Below are positions 33,533-44,456 of a DNA stretch of 64,000 bases, one piece after another (position 1 is the stretch's first letter; every line of letters starts with the position of its first letter). The notes under the pieces are model-generated. The model saw only the letters and a list, made by a program, of their open reading frames with translations, had not been told where the DNA came from and did not search any database. Origin of the DNA: Endomychus coccineus. Lineage: Eukaryota; Arthropoda; Insecta; Coleoptera; Endomychidae. The position numbers and the translations under genes were made by a program. The DNA lies in NCBI GenBank assembly GCA_958510875.1, contig OY294070.1, positions 49,256,078 through 49,320,077 on the forward strand, read 5' to 3'.

Positions 33533-34135
33533 CTCTAGTTTGACCCAAATAGTATTTTGAATTGCTTCGAACTATTAGGAGGTAATGGCTCTAATTTGGT
33601 TAGTTGGTCGCGTTCCAATTTCCTTCTTTTTGTTTTTGGAACTCTATCAACTAGCCAAATTAGAGTCATTACCATCAAATAGTTAAAAAAATTCAAAACT
33701 GTCACTTATCTACCTTCAAAAATTAATAAACTCCATAATTTGTTTTCTAAATTTGCAGTACAATCAGTTTACAGATGCAAGAACAAGCTAAAACACTGTT
33801 TAGGTAACACCTTTGATAAAATCTCGGAGTTCGACAAAACTGCGATTGACAAAATCGATTGTGAGTCGCGTTTAAAATGCTATGTGGGTCAAACTAGGAG
33901 GAACATTTTAACTCGTTATACGTAACATTTTGCCCATATAAAGGAATCAGCGGTAGCCGAACATATTTTGAATATAGGTCACACCATTTCTCAAGAAAGT
34001 TTATCACTTTTAAAACACAGTACAGACAAATATTTAGGTAATTTAGAGGGATAGAAGGGATTGAAATGTATAAACGAAAAAGCAAGTTATTAAATTCCGA
34101 TTTATCTCAAGCTAATACCATAGTATATTAGAAAC
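33533..34135 (+). mobile_element. PLE-B, copy 3, with 5' inverted fragment
   Basis: 33533-33637 is a minus-oriented piece (TAGTTTGACCCAAATAGTAT is the complement of the GIY-YIG YVGQT coding segment) joined to a plus-oriented copy. The plus part encodes VYRCKNKLKHCLGNTFDKIS, then AIDKIDCESRLKCYVGQTRR with NILTRY, a stop, then FAHIKESAVAEHILN, HTISQESLSLLKHST and MYKRKSKLLNSDLS. The GIY-YIG signature is best preserved here. The flank to 34440 matches 32460-32790. Confidence 0.8.
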
Positions 34136-34477
34136 TGTTGTTATCATATTATTTCAAGGATTTTATTCCAAAATGTATTATTCATTATCACGAAAATATC
34201 GACAAATGGGTTTCCGAATTATGGGTCATGACAAAGCTTTCATCGTAAAACTACCTGGATATAGGGTGGACAGACATAATTCCCATCCTGCAGTTTAGTT
34301 TATCATTTAGGGTATGTGATTAAGATAAAATCAAGAAAGATAATGTGATTTTGTATCATAATGTAGATCGAACCTCAAGGGATATGGATTTTTTCGTCAA
34401 AACAAATCCCTCTTTGTATATCATAAAATATCATAATTTCTGACGCCCTCCCCTTTATCGCATCGACCGCATGCACA

Positions 34478-34517
34478 TATAAAAATCATGACATACATTC
34501 GCCAACGTACGTCATTA
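34478..34517 (+). promoter_or_regulatory. TATA box and initiator candidate 1
   Basis: TATAAAAA at 34478-34485 with an initiator-like GTCATTA whose A is at 34514. The spacing, 36, is slightly long. An ATG follows at 34523. Confidence 0.3.
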
Positions 34518-34522
34518 TCGTG

Positions 34523-34864
34523 ATGAATATTAATGATATATGGAAGTTACTCTCGCGAAACCAGCAAGCCTCGGACGAGACCACGGCCCATGAGCCGGAT
34601 ACTAGCGGCGTCGCCGTCATCGTCGTTTGTGTCTCTCGCTACTTGTGCGAACGACGGCATTTCTCTCTCTCTTATGCACCGCGCTCTTCGTTCGTTCGGA
34701 ACAGTCGTTATGAAAACCATTCGAAAATCGATATTTCTATAAATAATGCATCGAAGGCCCGGCACTCAGCCACTACAAAACAACGCGACGCGTGTGTCCG
34801 TATCATTCAGAACACGACGTCGAACTTTGCCCACGGCTCCCCACCCCTCTTACCATCTTTGTAA
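34523..34864 (+). CDS. Unrecognised open frame, 113 codons, with nearby promoter and poly(A) signals
   Basis: Starts MNINDIWKLLSRNQQASDET and ends SPPLLPSL. It lies in the least AT-rich stretch of the neighbourhood and is Ser/Arg-rich, with no transmembrane segment beyond a short VAVIVVCVS and no family motif. A TATA-like box lies 45 bases upstream and AATAAA occurs at 34895-34900, 31 bases after the stop, so the elements of a tiny intronless gene are all present. Overlapping open frames on both strands show that low stop density here comes from base composition, so chance is quite possible. No function is proposed. Confidence 0.25.
   Translation: MNINDIWKLLSRNQQASDETTAHEPDTSGVAVIVVCVSRYLCERRHFSLSYAPRSSFVRNSRYENHSKIDISINNASKARHSATTKQRDACVRIIQNTTSNFAHGSPPLLPSL
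34738..34772 (+). promoter_or_regulatory. TATA box and initiator candidate 2
   Basis: TATAAATA at 34738-34745 and ACTCAGCC with its A at 34768, exactly 30 bases apart. This is the better of the two pairs in this region. It could be the start of a host or element transcript running rightward; no recognisable coding follows before 35200. Confidence 0.4.
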
Positions 34865-35194
34865 TCTGCACGTCCGCTTTGAACTGACTTTTGCAATAAA
34901 TTCCGCATCAAAAACACCTACACTATGTTGATGTTTCAAATTAAATCTCGATAATATTATGAAATTGATTTGTTTGATCATCTATATGTGGGGATTGAAC
35001 ACAAACAAAACACAGAAATATAATTAATAAACATACACGAACCTAAAACAAACTCAACAACGATCTAAGAGGATTAGTGCGGCTGAACTTGCTATGACTA
35101 ATTTATATATGGGGAAACCTGTTAGTCGAGTACATGGCAGTCGAGAAAAAGCATGATAATCAAAGCCCAATAACAATTTAATTCCAAAGTTTTG

Positions 35195-35530
35195 TGCAAC
35201 TTCCGATTTAAGGCAGAGTTAAGGTTGCTTTAGGTTGAACTGTGACAACACGTTTATCAGTCCCAGACAACTGTTTCGCTTTCTCCTAAGCTCATCAGTG
35301 GAACACTATCTCCGACAGAGGTATAGAAAACCCCATTTGGAAATGCTAAAGAACTGCAAGTGATCCATACGTCATCTACCAGAAGGTAATTTTCCACTTC
35401 TGGGAGATGGCGTTTCGATCACTTGGTGTTCTGTTCGAACTGGTGATCAATTTTTCCGTTTTTTTTATGCCGATACCGATATTTCAGTTGCCGATACCGA
35501 TATAATGTTGGTATCGGAACGGTGTAAAGC
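35195..35530 (-). repeat. Dispersed repeat X, partial inverted copy
   Basis: The reverse complement contains TTGTCTGGGACTGATAAACG and TGTTGTCAC, matching the X block, and has GCCGATACCGATA words at 35469-35520. It is more diverged than the other two copies. Confidence 0.6.
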
Positions 35531-35707
35531 ATCTTCAAGTCAAATACTAGCATCGTCTCGGACGTGAAGTGAACAATTTCGGTAATTCGCCCGTCCGACC
35601 GAGTCCAAATACCAGCGGTGAAAACAAGTTTTACGGAAACTGTAGTGCCCCAGCGTTGCTGCAATCGCTGCTCTTCTCAGTTCTTGAATCGAATTAGTAC
35701 ATGGCTA

Positions 35708-38023
35708 CCTGGTTCCTCACGGTAGCCGTTCGTTGGAAGTTTTCAAGGTTAGAAAAAAACTTTAAATTCTGAATTTCTGGACTCCAGGGTTACTCAAGAT
35801 TCTCTTCCATTTCAGAATATTTTCAAGGTCATACCACTTCTGGTTGTACCGTACGTTGCCATCAACTTCCTTATTTTAAATGGAACACCCATATTATTCC
35901 ATTTTTGGATTCCTGATAAAATTTCATGATGAGTTGCATCGGGTTTTCCTATACCTATTTTCAAATTTTTCTTAGATATCTTGATTTTTTTCAAAATGTT
36001 GAAAGATGTAGCCTTATTTTCAACACTGCACCTTTTACTTATTTTTGACTGGTCGTAAGCGTTTCTGGGGTAGACGGAATACAGGTTTCAAAATTCACAT
36101 TGACAATTAATTTATCGCATACAGGGTGTACAAAATTTGATGATCAACTACATCATTTTCAAAGTTGATAAAGTTCGTTCTTTCAAATATGACACCCTGT
36201 CTGTCGCATGCAGAATTTGATCGATTCGCTATAACTTTCCCTATACCTATTTCCAACGGTTTTTTTGTTAATCCATATTTTCTATTTTAATGCGATTTAT
36301 GACAGAAACCGAAACATCGTCTGTCTTTCGAAACAAAATGAATATGACTAAAACGGCAGAAATTTACTTTAATTAGAACATGAAAACAAGACAGGAACAT
36401 AACAAAATTTAGAACGCTAGAACAAATGAAAATCATAAAAAAATTGGAACATAATTACAAGAAATTATAAATGAATGTAAAATTACAATAATGATAGCCA
36501 TTTTGGTTTAAGCGCATGGTGAACACGGTTCAATAATTCCTCTATAGTTTGTACAGGCCTAGAGTACACTAGTTTTTTTTATATGGCCACAGAGGTGAAA
36601 ATCCAAGGGCGTCAAATCGGGTGATCTGGGTGGCCAGTTCCAGGGTCCCCGTGGGCCAATCCACCGATCCTCGATTATAAAGGTCAACTGCTGGTGTACA
36701 GTTATAGATGAATGTGCTAGAGCACCGTCCAGCTGATACCAACTCTGTCACGTGGAGGTAGAGCATTCACAATTTCACAAACAAGCCCTCTGAGAATGTC
36801 CAGATATCTAGCCCCATTCAAATTTTAATCGTATACTTGACATTCCATAATTAAACAAACAACATTAAAACTACAGTGGTTCTGGTGATTGTGTTGCCTA
36901 ATGACATGTGGATTTTCGTGTGCCCAGTAGTGATTATTTCGGATATTTAATATTGTTTGGATTGATGCTCTTGAAATACCCAAATCCAGCGCTGGTGCCG
37001 GAGTTGAGCTCCGTGGATAAGCTTGAAAAAAGCCAACACATTCAACTCGTTATCTTCATTATCTATTACGAGCTTTAGGTTTTTTCTAGTTACCCTTACA
37101 CTCCCAGTAGCTATAAACCGAGCTTCGATTCTTCGAATTTTCCGGGAGTCATTGTTGGTAGGTCCGGGTATCGTTCGTTAAATAATCTGCATCTTCGTCT
37201 GACATTCCGTTCACATTCACCATGCGTATAAAACAAATTTAACAAATCATTATTGGAATATTCTTCAATATTCTCCATCATAAAATGTACTTGAGAAAGT
37301 TAACAAAATCACTACAATTGTAAGTAGATACCTCACGAATCTGTTAGTTGATACTGCTTTGACAGAAAATCAACATCGTGTCAATTCCTGTCAAAATCAA
37401 GGCTCACCAGGTATCGAACTATTGAAGTTTCATTGTCTTTTGTTAATAAACATGGATTAACAAGGAAACTGTTGGAAATAGGTAATGGGAAAGTTCTAGC
37501 GAATCGATGCAGAATCAAATTATGCATCGGACCATCCGTTAAATACGAACGAACTTTTTCAACTTTGAAAATGATGTAGTTAGTCATCAAATTTTGGATA
37601 CCCTGTATGTAATAAATCAAGTATCAATGTGGATTTCGAAAGTATCATTCTTGTAGTTCCGTCTACCCCAGAAGCGCTTACCACCAGGCGAAAATGGGTA
37701 AAGTGTTCAATATAAGGCTACATCTTTCGAAATTTTCAAAAAAACGAAGATCTCTAAGAAAAAATTGGAAACAGGTATAGGGAAACATGATGGAACTCAT
37801 CATGAAATTTTCTCAGCAATCCAAAAATGAAATAATATAAAGGATGTTCCATTTAAAATAAGGAAGTTAATGGCGACTTACGGTTTAACCGGAAGTGGTA
37901 TGACATTGAAAATATTTTTAAATGAAAGATAATCTGGAATATCTTTGGAGTGCAAAAACTCAGAGTTCTAAGTTTTTTTTAACCAAGAACACTTCTAACG
38001 AACGGCTACCGTGAGAAACCCTG
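35708..38023 (-). mobile_element. IS630/Tc1-superfamily element with ~600-bp inverted repeats and inner CAGGGTG ends
   Basis: Outer ends: TACCTGGTTCCTCACGG (left) and the complement of GCAGGGTTTCTCACGG (right), close to CAGGGTTTCTCACGG. The arms extend to about 36300 and from about 37385. Within them a second pair of ends, CAGGGTGTACAAAATTTG (36122) and its complement ending 37605, each flanked by TA, forms an element inside the element. Paired blocks include TGGGGTAGACGGAA and GTAGCCGTTCGTT. A minus-strand transposase lies in the centre. Confidence 0.8.
36494..37281 (-). pseudogene. DDE transposase with DUF4817-like HTH, broken
   Basis: From ATG near 37278: MENIEEYSNNDLLNLFYTHG, then ECERNVRRRCRLFNERYPDL and MTPGKFRRIEARFIATGSVR, the N-terminal helix-turn-helix of insect IS630-like transposases. 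Then LDLGISRASIQTILNI, GARYLDILRGLVCEIVNALP and, in shifted frames, QQDGAPAHSSI-like catalytic sequence and WPPRSPDLTPLDFHLCGHIK, followed by LVYSRPVQTIEELLNRVHHA. The first catalytic Asp region is too damaged to place. Several stops and frame changes are present; the family length is about 350 residues. Confidence 0.75.
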
Positions 38024-38084
38024 CATAGCTACTTCAGATAATGGTCGTGCAATATTTTCATTTTTTGCGATGCAGGTAAAAATA

Positions 38085-38700
38085 CGATGGGAGAAAATAC
38101 CCATAATAGAAAAAAAAAAGAACGAAATAGTTCACAATTACTAGATACAGAAGTTACAAAGCCGCTGGAGATTCCAATAAAACGAAAGGGAAATAAAGTT
38201 TCCTATGGGATTTTGTGAAAAAAAGGTGACTGCTGAATCCGAAAAAATGCTGCTATTTGTCACATGTTTAAAACTATTTTTCTTAATGTTAAAAATGGGT
38301 ATTTACTTACGAATGAATAAAATAGGTATGCCGATATTTATGGGCTAAATTTTGTCGATACCGATTGAGCGTCGGCAAAATTTGCCGATATGCCGATACG
38401 ATCCAGATGCATCGATATTTATATCGGTATCGGCTGATAATTTTTCTAAAATTTCCAAATGGGGTTTTCTATACCTCTAGGCGAATAGTAAGTTCATCGT
38501 CGCACACGTTCCACTTATGAGGAAAGCAAAACTGTCTGGGACTGATAGACGTGTTGTCACTGTTCCACATACAGCAACATTAACTCTATTGTCTACTAGC
38601 ATTAAAATGTGTGTTGTTTGTTAATCACTCAATACATTGTTCCGATTTAACAGTAACAGTCCGATGTCTTTCAACAACACAAAATAAGCTTTTTAGTGTT
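38085..38700 (+). repeat. Dispersed repeat X, copy 2
   Basis: Matches 32800-33470 over its length (AAGTTACAAAGCCG, AACGAAAGGGAAATAAAG, GGTGACTGCT, the GCCGATAC cluster, GACGTGTTGTCACTGTTCCA). It begins just after the right end of the 35708-38023 element. Confidence 0.7.
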
Positions 38701-41120
38701 CTTCAATTGGTGTACCTGAAGAAATATTGGCAGATATTGCCGATCGTTATATGAAAACAGGCGAAATGTATCCTGTAAGGTTTGCATTTGTGGTGAGTTA
38801 ATAGATGTTCAGAGGTCCGCCTATCAAAAATTGGAATAAACCATGCATCATTCACCTCACAAGTCACCACAAGACACGCTGTGTATATTAAGTTGTTTGG
38901 ATTTGTGAAGATTCTTATTGTTGTTTCGGTAGTGCCGTAGTTTTTTTGGATCACAAGCGCACGACGCACAACGTATATATTTATGCAACCAGGACGCCAG
39001 ATTTACATTCAACATAATTTTTACTAGTGATAGGACTCGACAAAATAAAAGCAATGTCTTTTATTCCCACTATTTGATATTTTACCTGATGTAGAAAAAC
39101 GTTATCCCGCACACATTGATTTAAGATGTTACTCAATGTTCTACGATCTCCATTTGATGTTTCTTCTGTTTGCACAGTGTTTCATGATGCGAACGTGAAA
39201 CCAATTTATAAATATGCCACATGCAGCAGCACGATAACACCATAACTTTCTACGAACGATTATTAGAAATGAGAATGAAAAATGAATCAATTCATTATAG
39301 TTTTCGCGATATATTTATTCAGAAACTCTCAAGTTATTCCGCTGAAACTTATCCAATCTCTTTGTTCCTCGTATTCCCCTTCGTCGAAAAGTAAGCCAGA
39401 GTTATCCAAAAATTTTCACCGCCAACAACCCTTACAATAATTCCCAATTTCATTTTCCGGTAAATCCTTCAACCAAACCCTACGCATTCTAATTTTATTA
39501 TTGCTCTTTTGTATTAGAGCCCTGTTTTGTTTGCGTCTCCATTCATTCTATCACCCTGAACTTTACCAAATAAATCTTCTTGTGGAATTCAATTAAATAT
39601 CTAGCTTCGAACGAATTTTCTTGATATGTTTTTCGATATATTTAAATGAAGTTAATCGTGTTGATAGCAGTATTAATTGTATGCCATATGGCAGTTCATA
39701 ATAAAGTTACGATTACTTGTCAAATTTTATATGTGTATTCATGTTGTAATAATGAGTGTTTACCTGAATGTTTTATAGTTTTGGAGTTAATTATGTACGT
39801 GTGAATTTATAATGCAAAATTGTGTTCGAATAAACACAACACAAATTACACAACACAATTTTTACAAGACGAGTAACACTATCGCATGTAGGAGTAAATA
39901 TCTCTCATGACAGAGCAATAATTGTACCCCTAAGTTCAAGAGGCGAAGGCGTGTATTATAATTATTCCCATAATGAGGTCGCTCACATCAGGCATTTTGT
40001 AGTAATTAACCATGATACCATGATACTCCAGTAATTATAAAAATTTCCATCACATAAAATTATATTCCCGATTTTTCTTCAGTAAATCTTAGTGGAGGGG
40101 TTATACATAAAAGAACCACAAAAATCAGTTCTGGAGGTGCCGCGCAACCCCCCTTCGGTGAAAAAAGCCTCGGTAGTCGTTAAAGGTATAAAAAATTGCT
40201 CATTATAAAAAAGAAAACTTGACAAATTTCCTAAAAAAAAGTCCTCTTGTAATTTGTATATGCAATAGTTTTCGAGAAAATTTACATTGAGAATAAGTAT
40301 AAGAAAAATTGAATTTTTTGGAAATGCGTTATATAATCGTTAATATCTTCGCCAATTGTCGACATATCTAAGACTAAGACATAGCTTGACTACTTTTCTA
40401 ACAACAAGTCCGCTCGTAATTTTATTGGTTTTTGAGAAAATCGCTATTGAAAAAATTTATAAATTAGTATTTTTATTTCGCGAGAATTTTGATTTATTTA
40501 AAATTTTTGCGCGCGGCCTATAGAAAGAATTGAATTGCTCGAAAACGAAATAAGCTAGGAAGAAAATTCGAAATGGGTTTTAAAGGGGATATAAAAGTAT
40601 TATCTTTTGTTGACATTTTTGATGAAAATTGATATTAATTAGTGTATGAAAATATTAATTTAATATAGTTAGTTCTCTCTTTATTTTTTTGCGCTTCTAA
40701 CTATTCACAGATCCATAAAAAATTACTGATTGTAATATAAATTATAAATGTATTATCTTTTAGTTCAAGGTATTATTTGATGCAGAAAAGTTCGGAATAA
40801 AAATATTCAAATTTACAAATTTACCTGCATGTTAAAATTAACTGAATTTTGGCTAATTTTTTACTGTTTTCTAAAAATAAAAAAAATCTTGAAAATTTAG
40901 CTCAAAAATTATTTTTTTAGTATATTGTCATATAACTTGTTTCTAATTATTTAAAAGTTAAAAAATTGCATGTAAAAAAAATTCATACAAAAAATTGAAT
41001 ATGCAGCCTTTTTTGGATGTTTTTTTAAATTAATCTAGTACCCTTGTAGTTTAACATTTTTGGATATAAGGCTTCATATCATTCGATCATACCATTTAAA
41101 ATTTTACTATATGTCTCAAG
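38701..41120. other. AT-rich spacer, nothing firmly recognised
   Basis: No family motifs. 40080-40600 has repeated TTTTCGAGAAAA-type words like those in the CAGGGTG-type elements and may be an old arm of such an element, but no partner arm was found. Confidence 0.35.
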
Positions 41121-41124
41121 TAAA

Positions 41125-41400
41125 AGTAGCGAGGTCAAGAATGCAGTAGAAATATTTAAGCAGAAACATCAATTGGCAGAATCAATTTCCGACATTTCTT
41201 GTATTCTACAAATCTACAGCGCAGGGAAGAAAATTCAATGCCTCAATAAGTTGAGACATGTAATTTTATTGAAAAACATCGTCAAAGAAAAAGCTGTGAA
41301 TTTTGCATCTCTTCGTTCTACCAATGATGCAGCAGCACAACATTGTTTCAGAGCATATTTACAAGTTCAGAAATGGCATACCCAGCTATTCTTGTATACA
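41125..41400 (+). pseudogene. Second fragment of the unnamed insect protein family
   Basis: The peptide includes VEIFKQKHQLAESISDISC, ILQIYSAGKKIQCLNKLRHV and STNDAAAQHCFRAYLQVQKW. The A-A-HC-R-Y-QVQ-W pattern is one I associate with widely repeated, uncharacterised insect proteins, and its layout resembles 8642-9078. The same open frame runs on to 41709 only because it passes by chance into the PLE-B fragment that follows. The role is unknown. Confidence 0.35.
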
Positions 41401-41559
41401 TCAGACAGCAGGCGCACGCTACTGCCCTTCTCGTGGCCCCCATTACTGGGAAGAGCGGCAGGGAGGTCGGGATATTTATTATCTTCTGTCTTTCAGAGAA
41501 CTGATTCAAATCCGCTCACGATTTCAGAAACCTCTATGTTCCCAAAATCGATAATGTAT

Positions 41560-41830
41560 CGTGTTCAAAATGCTATGTGGGTCAAACACAGTAAGGACGA
41601 ATATCTAGGTAATTTAGAAGGAATGGAAATGTATAAACGAAAAAACAATTTATTACATTGCGATTTACCTCCAGCTGAGGGTAACCCCTTGCATTATTAT
41701 TATTCCTAAATAGTATTTAAACAGGCACATTTTGATTTTCAATTTAGTTTACTCTAATGAGGGCTACTTGGTAGCTGAAAGGCTCTCAGTACTTCTAGAG
41801 TATTTTTAGTGGATGGTCTTGTGCATTTGT
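41560..41830 (+). mobile_element. PLE-B, copy 4
   Basis: Starts within VSCSKCYVGQT-like coding (AAAATGCTATGTGGGTCAAA), jumps by internal deletion to SKDEYLGNLEGMEMYKRKNN with LLHCDLPPAEG, and continues to the 3' motif CTAATGAGGGCTACTTGGTA then GCTGAAAGG (about 41754-41790). In the hammerhead-like core the invariant G of CUGAUGA is A, so it should not cleave. Confidence 0.75.
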
Positions 41831-42318
41831 TTACGTCATATGCATTATTTGGAATATGAATAGACTGAAGTCCACATGAATGATACCGCAGCATGGTCCT
41901 AATGTGAAGTATTTTAGTAATAGCATTATAAGGTATACACCTACATCAATCTACCACAACATACATAAAGTATTGAAATTTACAATTACTAAATAAATAA
42001 TTAGTAATAAATATTACTAATTTGCAACATTTGGAAATACCCAGGTCTACTAAATTGGTTTACTAATAATGTTGAATAGGATAGCACGGGTTAAATGGAT
42101 TGAATCCACCTGGTCATTAATGAGGCATATATTTATTTCTATGTTTGGAAATTTACAGTTTCTTTTGATAATTTTAATTTGAAACCTTTTGTAGATTCCA
42201 TCAGAGAAATTATGATTATTTTCTAAAACATGATTGTCAAAAGTGGAATCTGTTTTATTTAAATTAACAGATTTAGAAAAATGTTCTTTAAACTTAATAT
42301 ATATATTAAGTCGGATAT

Positions 42319-43152
42319 TAGTCGGAGAACAGTCGATAGAAAATTTGATCTTGAGAAAAAAATTCGTAAAAACATATATGCACAGACGCTTAGTTTTTGA
42401 GATCCAGGGTGTTGAAATTGATAGAAAAATTTCTTTTTTGCGAATATCTCAAGAACCGTTTATCGTACAGAAAACAGCTATTGCAAGCATTTTCTACTCA
42501 TAGTAAGCTATGTTGTGTGTGATAAAAGTTTTTTTTTAGTCATGATTGGTGAAGATTTTGAAGGGGTAGTTGGTGTTTTTCTCCCCTACTTCTACGCCAC
42601 TGGAAAAGGTACGGTTTTGAGACAACCATTTGAACCGCCAATGTTTTCTGCACAAAAAAGGTCATAAGCTCTAAAGTTGACCGTTTTCGAGAAAATACAA
42701 CTTTTATGTTGAAAAACATGGTGAATTTTTTGGTTTTGTTACTTGTTCTAACGTTTGAATAAATTTTGTTTAATTAGTAAGGATTGACCATGTTTTTCAA
42801 CATAAAAGTTGATTTTTCTCGAAAACTGTCAACTTTAGAGCTTATGACCAAGTGGCGTAGAAGTTGGGGAGAAAAACACCAACTATCCCTTCAAAATCTT
42901 CACCAATTATGACTAAAAAAAAAATTTGTATCACACAGAACATAGCTTACTATGAGTAGAAAATGCTTGCAAAAGCTGTTTTCTGTACGATAAACGGTTC
43001 CGGAGATATTCGTAAAACGAAGTTTTTTTTTCAATTTCAACACCACCCTGTATCTCAAAAACTAAGCGTCTGTGCATACTAGGAATTTTTTTCTCAAAAT
43101 CAAATTTTCTATCGACTGTTGAAGTTCTCCGACTAAAACCTGGGACACCCTG
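42319..43152. mobile_element. Palindromic non-autonomous DNA element, CAGGGTGTCCC-type, copy 2
   Basis: A near-perfect inverted repeat from tip to centre. Paired blocks are CAGTCGATAGAAAATTTGAT, GACGCTTAGTTTTTGAGATC, GAAAACAGCTATTGCAAGCA, TTGGTGAAGATTTTGAAGGG, GTTGAAAAACATGG and TTGACC. The right tip is ...GGGACACCCTG before TA (43153-43154); the left tip lacks about the first 20 bases. It has no coding. It is the same family as 9268-9946 but retains an internal segment lost from that copy. Confidence 0.88.
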
Positions 43153-43159
43153 TATATTG

Positions 43160-44456
43160 GCAGCTTAACTGTCGAAACTGTACAATTCGTGGTGAAGCAC
43201 GTAGTTAAAATACATTGTTGTTTATTTCGTTTGATTGAAATGATTGAGTACTTCAAGTATTCAATTTTAAACTTAATGTCACTTTGTTTGTTTGTAGCAC
43301 TGGTTTTCATTATGATAAGCCCTAGTTTCTAAGATAGTAATTAATAAAGATGATTGGCGAATTGGCAATTACTGAAACACTAAGCAATTTCCGCTCCATT
43401 TTAATAAAATAATGTTGGCAAGTCTCTACATTTAAACGAACGTTTTTATAGGAAAATACTATTGTCCTATAAAAATTTTGGTTCTTTTCTATTTTTTTCA
43501 CTGAACTTCATATATCTGAATGAACTTAGTGGAGGTACCTAACCTAATCCTTTGTGACTCCTTAATTTACTGGAGATCAATTCTTTCCCACAAAATAATC
43601 AAGAAATTAAAAGACGTTCCGTTTTGTTCCAGCGGAAAGGAAGCCAGAACGTACGCAAATCCCGAGAATTTGAAATATTAATGAAACAATAGGCGAAGTT
43701 AATACTGTTTGGACTATTCAAGGTTGAAGTTAAAGAAATACATCAACTTGTTTCGTCTACATTCTTTTCGAATGGCACAATAGCCAGTATATTGTGGTAA
43801 GGCAGTGGTTTCATTTCCAGACGTTTCAAATCGTTAATGCAATGAATAACCGAGGGCTGATACGAGGGAAAGTTGAACATATGTTCCATACACCCGCTTT
43901 TGCTTGTTGGAATAATGTTATAAATTTAATTGCCAATGAAAGAATGTTCGATGCAAAATTTGAAGGTCGTACCTTCAATAATATTGTTTGGATACCGAAA
44001 ATTATAGCAAACACCATTGATAAAAAAAATTGTGACGCTTGCGAGGTATTTCTGAGACACCTATTTTCGTGCATCTTGTATGCAGGATCACATGTTACTT
44101 ACAATACACTCGCGTACATCCTTGAATTCTAGGGCTTGAAAAGTTTGAGTCTCATGCAAAATGCAAGAGTGACTTGGGAATGCTCGTGCATATAACTATT
44201 CGACCGATTTGCGCGGGTAAGGTTTCAAATAGAAGTTCTCTTTCCACTGTCTTCCGGGAATCACCGACTGTTTCCGCTGTATAGGCAACGTAGAAACTCG
44301 TAAACTTTAAATGGTTTACAGTAGTGTTGTATCGTTCAACCCTTTTCTTGTGTTCAAAGTGCACCCAATTAATTCAAACTTTCATGAAGACAACAGTAAA
44401 AGAAATTACCTACTTGGAACCGGAGATAATTACTTTTAAATTAGTCATTTTATTCA
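43160..44456. other. Spacer; one unrecognised open frame
   Basis: A 112-codon open frame at 43794-44132 (plus) has no recognisable motif and is within chance length for this composition. Nothing else is supported. Confidence 0.35.

Noticed and set aside
41173..41709. 178-codon open frame on plus read as one gene
   Set aside because: It joins an unnamed protein fragment to a PLE-B GIY-YIG end by chance read-through; treated as two features.
43794..44132. 112-codon open frame on plus
   Set aside because: No recognisable domain; the length is within chance for this much AT-rich sequence on six frames.
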